64,000 nt of DNA from positions 1 through 64,000 of the forward strand of contig NZ_JAWRCU010000019.1 of the NCBI RefSeq assembly GCF_033542235.1, given 5' to 3'. The stretch comes from JAWRCU01 sp033542235 (GTDB lineage Bacteria > Pseudomonadota > Alphaproteobacteria > Rhizobiales > Rhizobiaceae). The number at the start of each line of letters is the position of its first letter. Position 1 is the stretch's first letter. The notes under the pieces were generated by a model. That model was not told the DNA's origin and did not search any database. It saw nothing but the letters and a program-made list of their open reading frames with translations. Made by a program: the position numbers and the translations under genes. Shown here one piece after another: positions 8,044 to 15,254 of the stretch.

Positions 8044-9291
8044 TCAGTCGGAGCTGCCGATGATCTCGGCGAACTTGGCAGTTGCACTCTCCGGCGTAAT
8101 CGAGTCATCGGCGAAGAACTGCGCAACAAGCTCGTTGATACGCTGGTTCGTGTTCTCCGTGATGAAGCGGTTGGTCGCCGTGACGATCTTGGCCGGGTCC
8201 TCGACCGCCTTCAGAGCCTTCTGCATGCAGGGATCGGCCGTCGACATGTCGACATCGCCGCGCACCGGCATCGAGCCCTTCGCATTGTTGAATGCGACCT
8301 GGACTTTGGGGCTGATCAGCAGCGCCGCGAGGCGCTTCTGTGCCGCTTCGACTTGCGGATCGTTCTGCTTGAAGAAGACGATAATGTCGCCGTCAGTGCT
8401 GACAACAGGCTTGTCCTCATTGAGGCCGATCATGCAGCCGAAGTCCTTGACGCCCGTCATGCCGGCGGCCGCAAACTCGCCGCGAGCCCAGTCGCCCATG
8501 ACCTGCAGCGCTGCCTTGTTGGTGATCACCAGATTGGTGGTGTCGTTCCAGTTGCGGTTGGCGTAACCGTCGTCGGTGAACTGCTTGAGCGCGCGCAGCT
8601 GCGTGAACACGCCTTTCATTTCGTCTCCGCCGGCGATTTCGGCGCTCTTCTTGGTATACATCTCGTCGCGCTTGGCGATGCCGAGCGCTTCCGTCACCAT
8701 GTCCTGGAACAGCAGCTGAATCTGCCAGCCATTGCCGTCGCCGCCGATAGCGAACGGGATGACGCCCGATTCCTTGAGCTTGGGTGCCGCCGCAATGAAA
8801 TCGGCCATGCTCTTCGGTTCAGGGAGTCCGGCTTTTTCAAACGCAGGCTTGGAATACCAGGCCCAGTAGTTGGAATGGATGTTGACCGGCACGCACCACC
8901 AGTGACCGTCAACCAGGCAGGCGCTGCCGATCGCCTTCGGGCGGATGATCTCGTCCCATTTGCCTTCGGTCGCCACGTCGGTGAGGTCGAGCAGTTTGCC
9001 GCCCGAAATCAATTCTTCGTATTGACGGCCAGGGTTGAATTGGGCCGCGCCGGGCGGGTCACCGCCGAGCACGCGCTGCATGACTGTCGCGCGAGCGGTT
9101 TCACCGAGCGCTATGGCGCTATCCACCCACTTGTCGCCTTGACCATCATTGTCGAATGCCTTTGCGAACTCCGATACGGCCGCAGATTCACCTTTCGATG
9201 TCCACCAATGGATCACCTCGAGCTGCGCCGCCGAAGCAGGCACGGCAAAAGCTGCCGACGCAGCAAGCGCGGCGATTAGCCTATAACGCAT
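8044..9291 (-). CDS. Sugar ABC transporter substrate-binding protein (CUT1)
   Basis: A 415-residue periplasmic binding protein of the COG1653 type. Residues 1-21 form a Sec signal peptide ending in PASA. The mature N-terminus (LEVIHWWTSKGE) resembles glucose/cello-oligosaccharide binding proteins such as GtsA. The ATG at 9291 has GGGAGG six bases upstream; the longer frame to 9357 would read through the operator, so I reject it. First gene of the operon. The GH43 gene downstream suggests a xylose- or arabinose-containing oligosaccharide, but this is inference. Confidence 0.9.
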   Translation of the reverse strand: MRYRLIAALAASAAFAVPASAAQLEVIHWWTSKGESAAVSEFAKAFDNDGQGDKWVDSAIALGETARATVMQRVLGGDPPGAAQFNPGRQYEELISGGKLLDLTDVATEGKWDEIIRPKAIGSACLVDGHWWCVPVNIHSNYWAWYSKPAFEKAGLPEPKSMADFIAAAPKLKESGVIPFAIGGDGNGWQIQLLFQDMVTEALGIAKRDEMYTKKSAEIAGGDEMKGVFTQLRALKQFTDDGYANRNWNDTTNLVITNKAALQVMGDWARGEFAAAGMTGVKDFGCMIGLNEDKPVVSTDGDIIVFFKQNDPQVEAAQKRLAALLISPKVQVAFNNAKGSMPVRGDVDMSTADPCMQKALKAVEDPAKIVTATNRFITENTNQRINELVAQFFADDSITPESATAKFAEIIGSSD

Positions 9292-9307
9292 CGCTTTCCT
9301 CCCTGAA

Positions 9308-9323
9308 TCTGAAACGTTACAGA
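9308..9323. promoter_or_regulatory. LacI-family operator, copy 1
   Basis: TCTGAAACGTTACAGA differs in one base from the perfect palindrome at 9594-9609, and the flanking A/T pair extends the symmetry to 18 bases. The central CG flanked by symmetric halves is typical of LacI-family operators. Lying just upstream of the binding-protein ribosome-binding site, it would block transcription of the operon. Confidence 0.75.
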
Positions 9324-9593
9324 TGAGGAGGCTATTGGAAGGTCGAGCAAATCGCAATGGTCTCCGGGAGGCTCGTCGATCATTTTTTTCGCGACGCGAA
9401 TTAATGCATCAGGCTCATGATCTCCGCTGCGATGCAAAAAAATTGATGTTGCGACGCCGAAATCCACGAAAATCCACCAAAGGAATCTGCTGCTTGAGCC
9501 GATGCTGCGGCGCAACCGTACAGACGTTCTACCGAACTGGATCCGATGCGGGCGCTGTCGGTTTCAACCGGAACGGCCCGAACGAGAGGTCTG

Positions 9594-9609
9594 TCTGTAA
9601 CGTTACAGA
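9594..9609. promoter_or_regulatory. LacI-family operator, copy 2
   Basis: TCTGTAACGTTACAGA is a perfect 16-base palindrome 58 bases upstream of the LacI-type regulator gene. With the copy at 9308-9323 it could support autoregulation or a repression loop about 286 bases across. Confidence 0.75.
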
Positions 9610-9666
9610 TAGCTTGCTTTTGGACGGAGTCCGAGCTCAATTTGCGATTCGAGAGGGTCCGGCCGC

Positions 9667-10743
9667 ATGGCCGAACGCGTAGGCGTGGCAATGAACGACG
9701 AAAGTGTGACGAACGGCGGCAGGGCGAAAGCACGGAATGGCGACAGCCGGCCGACGCTGAAAACGATCGCCTTCATGACGGGCCTCGGCGTCACCACCGT
9801 GTCGCGCGCGCTGAAGGACGCGCCCGAGATCGGTGAGGAGACCAGGCGGCGTGTGCAGCTTGTCGCGAGGCAGGTCGGCTATCGGCCGAACCGCGCCGGC
9901 GTGCGCCTCAGGACCGGCAAGACCAATGTCATAAGCCTCGTGCTCGACACCGAAGAGCAGATCATGGGCTTCGTTTCCGACATCATCTACGGCGTTTCGG
10001 AGGCACTTGCGCCGACGCCCTATCATCTGATCGTGACGCCCTATTCGCGGCTGAATGATCCGATGGAGCCGATCCGCTATGTCGTCGAGACCGCCTCAGC
10101 CGACGGGATCATCATCTCGCGTACCGAGCGCGACGATCCGCGTGTGCGCTATTTGATGGAACGCGGCTTTCCTTTCGCCACGCATGGGCGAACGGACATG
10201 GGCGTGGTCCATCCCTTTCACGATTTCGACAACCACGCTTTCGCGCTGGAAGCTGTGCGCAAGCTTGCGGAGCTTGGCCGCCGCCGGCTTGCGCTCCTGG
10301 CTCCGCCTTCGACGCTCGCCTACCATTACCACACGGTCAACGGCTTCTCGGACGGGTTGATCGAGACCGGAGCGACCGCCATTCCCTTCAACGCGGTCAG
10401 CATCGACGGTTCGATCAATCAGATCCGAACGCGGACGGCGGAGTTGATGCGGCGCAAGAACCGGCCGGACGGCATCGTCAGCAGCGCCGGCGCCGCGACG
10501 CTCGCGGTCGTTGGCGGAATAGAAGATGCAGGTCTCAGCGTCGGTCGCGACATCGATGTCGTATCCAAGCAGTCCACCCCGCTGCTGCACCTGTTCCGGC
10601 CCGCCCTTCTTGTCGTCAATGAGGATTTCCGCCTTGCCGGACGCGAGCTTGCGCGCTCGGTGCTCGGCTGGATCGACGGGGCGGATCCGGCGACGCTGCA
10701 GAGCCTGAGCGTGCCGCAGGGGGTGAAGGGAGTAGGGGAATAG
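9667..10743 (+). CDS. LacI-family transcriptional regulator of the adjacent sugar operon
   Basis: A 358-residue repressor-type regulator. The helix-turn-helix (TLKTIAFMTGLGVTTVSRAL, about residues 30-49) is preceded by a ~25-residue extension, followed by the hinge helix and a periplasmic-binding-protein-like sensor domain (about 85-345). It is divergent from the operon it probably controls, with matching operators between. An internal ATG at 9691 is an alternative start. The last residues and stop codon (about 10728-10743) lie inside an intergenic repeat, so the C-terminus may have been reset by repeat insertion. Confidence 0.9.
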   Translation: MAERVGVAMNDESVTNGGRAKARNGDSRPTLKTIAFMTGLGVTTVSRALKDAPEIGEETRRRVQLVARQVGYRPNRAGVRLRTGKTNVISLVLDTEEQIMGFVSDIIYGVSEALAPTPYHLIVTPYSRLNDPMEPIRYVVETASADGIIISRTERDDPRVRYLMERGFPFATHGRTDMGVVHPFHDFDNHAFALEAVRKLAELGRRRLALLAPPSTLAYHYHTVNGFSDGLIETGATAIPFNAVSIDGSINQIRTRTAELMRRKNRPDGIVSSAGAATLAVVGGIEDAGLSVGRDIDVVSKQSTPLLHLFRPALLVVNEDFRLAGRELARSVLGWIDGADPATLQSLSVPQGVKGVGE

Positions 10744-10842
10744 GGCAATAGGGCAATAGGCGGGCGGTTCAGCGGCCGCTCTACCAACCTCCTATTCCCC
10801 TACTCCCTTATTCCCCTACTGCCTTATTGCCTTATTGCCCTA
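10728..10842. repeat. G/A-rich inverted repeat of (A/G)TAGGG-type units, copy 1
   Basis: The left arm (10728-10760) is a run of units such as AGTAGGGGAATAGGGCAATA; the right arm (10791-10842) is its reverse complement in CCTATT/CCCTTATT units. The arms flank a 30-base spacer between convergent genes. The lacI-type stop (TAG, 10741-10743) and the gnd stop (TAG, 10840-10842) both lie within the repeat. A second copy is at 45363-45456. It would fold into a long hairpin and could act as a bidirectional terminator. Confidence 0.75.
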
Positions 10843-12246
10843 ATTTCCCCACGGCCCATGATGCGCGCCTTCCGCATCGATGCGCTCGAAGCCGTGGGCG
10901 CCGAAGAAATCGCGCTGCGCCTGGATGAGGTTCGAGGTGCCGCGGCCCTGCCGGTAGCCGTCGAAATAGGCGAGGGCGGAAGACAGCGCAGGCATAGGCA
11001 GCCCGGCTTCCATGGCGCGGGCCACCACCCGCCGCAGTGCCGGATGCGCCTCCTTCATCATCTCGATGAAGGCAGGCGCCATCAGAAGGTTGGGCGCGCT
11101 TGCGCTTTCCTCGAAAGCCGCCGCAAGGGTGCCGAGGAACTGTGAACGGATGATGCAGCCGGCGCGCCAGATCTTGGCGATGGTTGCCAATGGCAGGCCC
11201 CAGCCGAATTCCTTCGACGCCCCGGCCATGACGGCAAAGCCCTGCGCGTAGGCGGCGATCTTGCCGGCAAAAAGCGCCAGTTCGAGATCGGGAATCAGTG
11301 CGCCATAGGACGTGATCCGGCCGGGACCGCCATAGACCTTCTCGGCCGCGAGACGCTCGTCCTTCATGCCCGAGATCACGCGTGCGGCGACCGCTGCCTC
11401 GATCGCCGTGGCGGGAATGCCGAGCGTCTGAGCCTCGATTACCGACCAGCGGCCAGTGCCTTTCTGGCCGGCGCGGTCCAGAATGATCTCCACGACCGGC
11501 TTCCCGGTCTTGGGATCGTCGGCGGCGAGCACCTTGGCGGTGATTTCGATGAGATAGGAGTTGAGGCGCCCCTTGTTCCAAGTTGCGAACACGTCGCCGA
11601 TCGCCTTCGGCTCCATGCCGAATCCATCGCGCAGCACCCCGTAGATCTCCGCGATCATCTGCATGTCGGCATATTCGATGCCGTTGTGGATGGTCTTGAC
11701 GAAGTGTCCGGCACCGCCCTCGCCAAGCCAGGCGCAGCAAGGCTCGCCTTCATATTTGGCCGAGATCGCGGTCAGCACGTCTTCGACGCGAGCATGGGAT
11801 TCGCGCGTCCCGCCCACCATGATCGAGGGGCCATGGCGCGCACCTTCCTCGCCGCCCGAAACGCCCATGCCGATGAAGGTCAGGCCCGTGCCGGCGAGTT
11901 CGGAGAAGCGGCGGACCGTGTCGTGAAAATTCGCATTGCCGGCATCGATGATGATGTCGCCTTCGGAGAGCACGGGCTTCAACAGCTCGATCTGCTCGTC
12001 GACGGGCTTGCCGGCTTGCACCATCACGATCACCGGGCGGGGCGGGCGAATTGCAGCCGCCAGATCGGCGATCGAGTAGCAGGGCACGATGCGGTCACGC
12101 AGCTCGCCCGCATTCGCCATGAAATCGTCGGTACGCGAACGCGTTCGGTTGAAGACGGCGATGCGATGGCCTTTCTCCGCGATGTTGAGCGACAGGTTCG
12201 AGCCCATTGTGCCAAGGCCGATCAGGCCGATATCGGCGTTTTCCAT
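10840..12246 (-). CDS. gnd: 6-phosphogluconate dehydrogenase, decarboxylating
   Basis: A 468-residue cytoplasmic enzyme that converts 6-phosphogluconate and NADP to ribulose 5-phosphate, CO2 and NADPH in the pentose phosphate pathway. Visible are the Rossmann motif GLIGLGTMGSNLSLNIAEKG, NRT after beta-2 (NADP preference), IIDAGNANFHDT, the substrate-binding GVSGGEEGARHGPS, and the catalytic Lys in HFVKTIHNGIEYADMQ. The length matches the long-chain family. The C-terminal codons end in the intergenic repeat. Confidence 0.96.
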   Translation of the reverse strand: MENADIGLIGLGTMGSNLSLNIAEKGHRIAVFNRTRSRTDDFMANAGELRDRIVPCYSIADLAAAIRPPRPVIVMVQAGKPVDEQIELLKPVLSEGDIIIDAGNANFHDTVRRFSELAGTGLTFIGMGVSGGEEGARHGPSIMVGGTRESHARVEDVLTAISAKYEGEPCCAWLGEGGAGHFVKTIHNGIEYADMQMIAEIYGVLRDGFGMEPKAIGDVFATWNKGRLNSYLIEITAKVLAADDPKTGKPVVEIILDRAGQKGTGRWSVIEAQTLGIPATAIEAAVAARVISGMKDERLAAEKVYGGPGRITSYGALIPDLELALFAGKIAAYAQGFAVMAGASKEFGWGLPLATIAKIWRAGCIIRSQFLGTLAAAFEESASAPNLLMAPAFIEMMKEAHPALRRVVARAMEAGLPMPALSSALAYFDGYRQGRGTSNLIQAQRDFFGAHGFERIDAEGAHHGPWGN

Positions 12247-12339
12247 CTTCCACCCTGTTCCGTTGGTTTTCGCGGCGATCGGTGTTGTCGGCGATCAGCC
12301 GCCTGGATAGCGGATGATTGACGGCTGCCGGACTGTTCG

Positions 12340-12780
12340 TCAACCGCCCTTGCGGACCTTGCGGCGGCGACCATAGAGCTCCAGCCGGTGATGGACGATG
12401 TCGTAGCCGAGCTCGCGGGCGATCTCGTCCTGCAACTGCTCGATGCGATCGGACTTGAACTCGATGACGTCGCCGGTCTCGATATCGATGAGGTGGTCGT
12501 GATGCTCGCCGCTGGCATTCTCGAAGCGCGACGGTCCGCCCTCGAAGGCATGGCGATGGATTGCCCCGAAGCCTTCGAGAAGCTTCATCGTGCGGTAGAC
12601 GGTGGACAGCGAAATCGTGGGATCGACCGCAACGGCGCGGCGATAGATTTCCATGGCGTCTGGATGGTCTTCCATCTTGCCTAAAAGCTCGATGATGACC
12701 TGTCGCGGACGCGTGATTCGCACGCCGGCGCGCCGCAATTGCCGCTCGTAGTCTGGCCTGTTGTTTGCACCCTGAATCAT
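12340..12780 (-). CDS. Fur-family metal-responsive transcriptional regulator
   Basis: A 146-residue Fur-like regulator. An N-terminal winged helix (about 15-85, with TISLSTVYRTMKLLEGFG as the recognition region) is followed by the metal-binding dimer domain with EHHDHLIDIETGDVIEF. There are no cysteines at all, so the structural CxxC zinc sites of classic Fur and Zur are absent, as in several alphaproteobacterial Fur/Mur proteins. It is not an obvious Irr. Which metal it senses is not decided by the sequence. It ends 93 bases upstream of gnd on the same strand. Confidence 0.85.
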   Translation of the reverse strand: MIQGANNRPDYERQLRRAGVRITRPRQVIIELLGKMEDHPDAMEIYRRAVAVDPTISLSTVYRTMKLLEGFGAIHRHAFEGGPSRFENASGEHHDHLIDIETGDVIEFKSDRIEQLQDEIARELGYDIVHHRLELYGRRRKVRKGG

Positions 12781-12840
12781 CGGCCGAATATGCGCCAGAT
12801 GACAATCAGTTGCAAAGAACGTCTACGCCGCGATGGATGA

Positions 12841-12945
12841 CGCTAGCGCATCGGAACGAAAAGTGAGTAGCGGTTCTCGGGCAGATCCGATGCGTAAACG
12901 AAGAGCCGAGCGGCGGGCAGTCCAATTTGATCGCGCGCCGCTCTG
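12841..12945. repeat. Rhizobial intergenic repeat (AATCCGATGCG...CCGCTCT type), copy A
   Basis: Within the 383-base gap 12781-13163, this block shares ordered motifs with 35450-35520: (C)GATCCGATGCG, AAAC-A-AGAG, GCGG, CAATTTGA and CGCCGCTCT. The pattern recurs in intergenic spaces of many Rhizobiales genomes. Its ends are approximate. Next to it, at 12799-12816, a sequence like TGACAATCAGTTGCAAAG upstream of the Fur gene could be a degenerate metal-regulator site. I see no gene in this gap. Confidence 0.6.
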
Positions 12946-13163
12946 GGCCAGCTGGAGACCCGACAAAAGAACATCGTTTGGGGAACTGCTTGTCCCCTTG
13001 CCGGCTAACTCCATGGACGACAGTCGAAATGCTCGAATTTTAGGCGGTTTCTGCAGCTCTCCTATTGGTCCATCGCGCTTCTTGTGACATAAGTAATTTC
13101 GAATATAATAAGAGCCAAGACCTTTCCAAAGGACGGCTCGTTGTCTTGAGGGGCGACGGAGGC

Positions 13164-13739
13164 ATGCGGAATTACAAAACATCCGGCGCCCCCGCGGCTG
13201 GGCAAGCCTGGACAAGCTCCATTGATGGATTGCCGCTGGCATTGGTGCGGGCGCGCGAATGCGTCATGGCTCACTTTCGCCATCTGCTGAGACGCTACGA
13301 CCTGACGGAGCCGCAGTGGCGGGTCCTGAAGACGATGGACGACCTCAAGGCAATCGAGCTCTCCGAACTGGCCCGCAAGTCGGCCCTGCTCATGCCATCG
13401 CTGTCGCGCATCGTGCGCGAGCTAGAGCAGCGCGGCTACATGAACAAGGCTGCCGACCCGCGTGACATGCGCCGCATGCTGGCGACGCTCACCGAGCGTG
13501 GCCGGCTCCTGGTCGAGGCTGCGTCGCCCGAATGCGACGCGGTCAATGCCGCCATTCGCACGGCAATGGGGCACGACCGGCTGATCAAGCTGCAGAACCT
13601 GCTCTCCGAACTGGAGAAGCGCACGACAATCCTCGACATAAGGACCCAGGGCCGACAGGCGATCGATGCCGATGTCGCGCCGCTCGCCCCCGCCAAGCAG
13701 CGTGGCCGGCCCCGCAAGAGCGGCGCTCACGCGGGTTAG
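13164..13739 (+). CDS. MarR-family transcriptional regulator with an AT-hook-like tail
   Basis: A 191-residue winged-helix regulator. The DNA-binding core reads LTEPQWRVLKTM...LSELARKSALLMPSLSRIVRELEQRGYM, then the wing DPRDMRRMLATLTERG. The architecture resembles HpaR/HpcR regulators of aromatic catabolism. After the MarR fold a basic tail ends in KQRGRPRKSG, close to the AT-hook core RGRP. I start at the ATG at 13164, which follows GAGGGG by nine bases; an in-frame start exists at 13065. No aromatic genes are nearby, so the target is unknown. Confidence 0.85.
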   Translation: MRNYKTSGAPAAGQAWTSSIDGLPLALVRARECVMAHFRHLLRRYDLTEPQWRVLKTMDDLKAIELSELARKSALLMPSLSRIVRELEQRGYMNKAADPRDMRRMLATLTERGRLLVEAASPECDAVNAAIRTAMGHDRLIKLQNLLSELEKRTTILDIRTQGRQAIDADVAPLAPAKQRGRPRKSGAHAG

Positions 13740-13787
13740 CGGAGGCTTTATGCCTCAAAGCATTTGGACCGGGTTACCAAGGGGCTC

Positions 13788-13995
13788 TAAGATTTAACCG
13801 TTGGCGCTGCCCCTCATCTGCCTGCCGGCATCTCTCCCCGTAAACGGGGAGAAGGGCGACTGCCGTTTCGATTTCGCCAATCGCCGAGCGCGCAGAATGA
13901 GCGCCTACAATATCGGCCGGCGTTCTTCTCCCCGTTTACGGGGAGAAGTGCCCGGCAGGGCGATGAGGGGCAGCGCCGACGCTGAAAATCTACGA
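13788..13995. repeat. Large nested palindromic repeat (RIME-like)
   Basis: The outer arms (about 13788-13855 and 13924-13993) are imperfect inverted repeats that include CGCTGCCCCTCAT and ATGAGGGGCAGCG. Each arm carries its own inner palindrome, CTCCCCGTAAACGGGGAG and CTCCCCGTTTACGGGGAG. This nested layout matches Rhizobium-specific intergenic mosaic elements in general form. It fills most of the 377-base gap between a plus-strand and a minus-strand gene, where I see no gene. Confidence 0.75.
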
Positions 13996-14116
13996 TCGCC
14001 GCTATCAGCGGCAACGCTTACTACCCGCCTGGCCGTTTCACAGTGCAAGCGTGATGCGCTGAGCCTGAGTTAGCGAATTGCACAAGCCACAAACCCAGAC
14101 GCGCAAGGCTGCCCGA

Positions 14117-15229
14117 TCAGGCAGCCTCGGCAGTCACCACGCGGCTCTCGAAGGATCGGCCCTCGCCGTCGAAGATGTGCAGCTCGCTGGCGGCGGCGTC
14201 GAGTTTCAGCGTCTCGCCGCGCTTCACGGTCACGTTACCGGGCAGCTTGGCGACCAGCGGCTGGTCGCCGCGGCCGATATCGACATAGACCAGCTGCACC
14301 TCGCCGAGCTGCTCGATAAAGTCGACCGTGCCTTCGAACAGGTAGGACGGTCCGGTGGCGATCGACAGGTCCTCCGGCCTCACGCCGAAGCTGATCGACG
14401 AGCCGGTTGCCGAAGCCGGCGTCTCGATCGGCACATTGGTCGTCTTGCCGCCGATATGGCTGATCGTGGTGACCTGTCCGGCCTTCTCGATCTTTGCCGG
14501 CAGGATGTTCATGGCCGGCGAGCCGATGAACTGGGCCACGAACAGATTGCCGGGATGCTTGTAGAGCTCCATGGGCGTGCCGACCTGTTCGACATAGCCG
14601 TCCTTGAGCACGACGATGCGGTCGGCGAGCGTCATCGCCTCGACCTGGTCGTGTGTGACGTAGATCATTGTCGTGTTCGGCATCGATTCCTTGAGCTTTG
14701 CGATCTCGATGCGGGTCGCGACACGGAGCGCCGCGTCGAGGTTCGACAATGGTTCGTCGAACAGGAAGACCTTCGGGTTGCGCACGATGGCGCGGCCGAT
14801 GGCAACGCGCTGGCGCTGGCCGCCGGACAGCGCCTTGGGCAGGCGGTCCAGATATTTGGTGAGCTGCAGGATTTCGGCGGCCTGGCGAACGCGGCGATCG
14901 ATCTCCTGCTTGCTTTCGCGCGCAATCCGCATGCCGAAGGCCATGTTGTCGTAGACGGTCATATGCGGATAGAGCGCGTAGGATTGGAACACCATGGCGA
15001 TCCCGCGCTTCGAAGGCGGCACGTCGTTGACTGTCTCGCCCGCGATCTGCAGCGTGCCCGAGGTGATGTCCTCCAGCCCGGCGATGGTCCTCAACAAGGT
15101 CGACTTGCCGCAGCCTGAGGGCCCGACGAAGACGACGAACTCGCCGGACTTGATGTCGAGGTCGATGCCATGGAGGATCTCCATGTTGCCGTAGGCCTTC
15201 CTGACATCCCTGAGCTTTAGGTCAGCCAT
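14117..15229 (-). CDS. aglK: Alpha-glucoside ABC transporter ATPase AglK
   Basis: A 370-residue CUT1 ATPase: Walker A GPSGCGKS (36-43), signature LSGGQ (134-138), Walker B FLFDEP (155-160), and a C-terminal TOBE region from about 240. It energises uptake of sucrose, maltose, trehalose and related alpha-glucosides through AglF and AglG. Last gene of aglEFGAK, with AGGAGGAAGGAA just before the ATG at 15229. Assignment rests on operon order. Confidence 0.92.
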   Translation of the reverse strand: MADLKLRDVRKAYGNMEILHGIDLDIKSGEFVVFVGPSGCGKSTLLRTIAGLEDITSGTLQIAGETVNDVPPSKRGIAMVFQSYALYPHMTVYDNMAFGMRIARESKQEIDRRVRQAAEILQLTKYLDRLPKALSGGQRQRVAIGRAIVRNPKVFLFDEPLSNLDAALRVATRIEIAKLKESMPNTTMIYVTHDQVEAMTLADRIVVLKDGYVEQVGTPMELYKHPGNLFVAQFIGSPAMNILPAKIEKAGQVTTISHIGGKTTNVPIETPASATGSSISFGVRPEDLSIATGPSYLFEGTVDFIEQLGEVQLVYVDIGRGDQPLVAKLPGNVTVKRGETLKLDAAASELHIFDGEGRSFESRVVTAEAA

Positions 15230-15254
15230 TTCCTTCCTCCTGATCTGTTTGATC

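Larger units (their letters stand above)
9292..9666. promoter_or_regulatory. Divergent promoter region between the sugar operon and its LacI gene
   Basis: This 375-base gap holds no supported gene. It contains the two operator copies listed separately, one 15 bases from the binding-protein start and one 58 bases from the lacI-type start. AT-rich stretches near 9390-9485 could hold promoters, but I cannot place -35/-10 elements with confidence. Confidence 0.6.

Noticed and set aside
10728..10842. CRISPR-like array
   Set aside because: Units are 6-9 bases, nearly adjacent, and form inverted arms; no spacers and no cas genes.
12799..12816. Fur box upstream of the Fur-family gene
   Set aside because: Only loose similarity to metal-regulator half-sites; not palindromic enough to list as a separate site.
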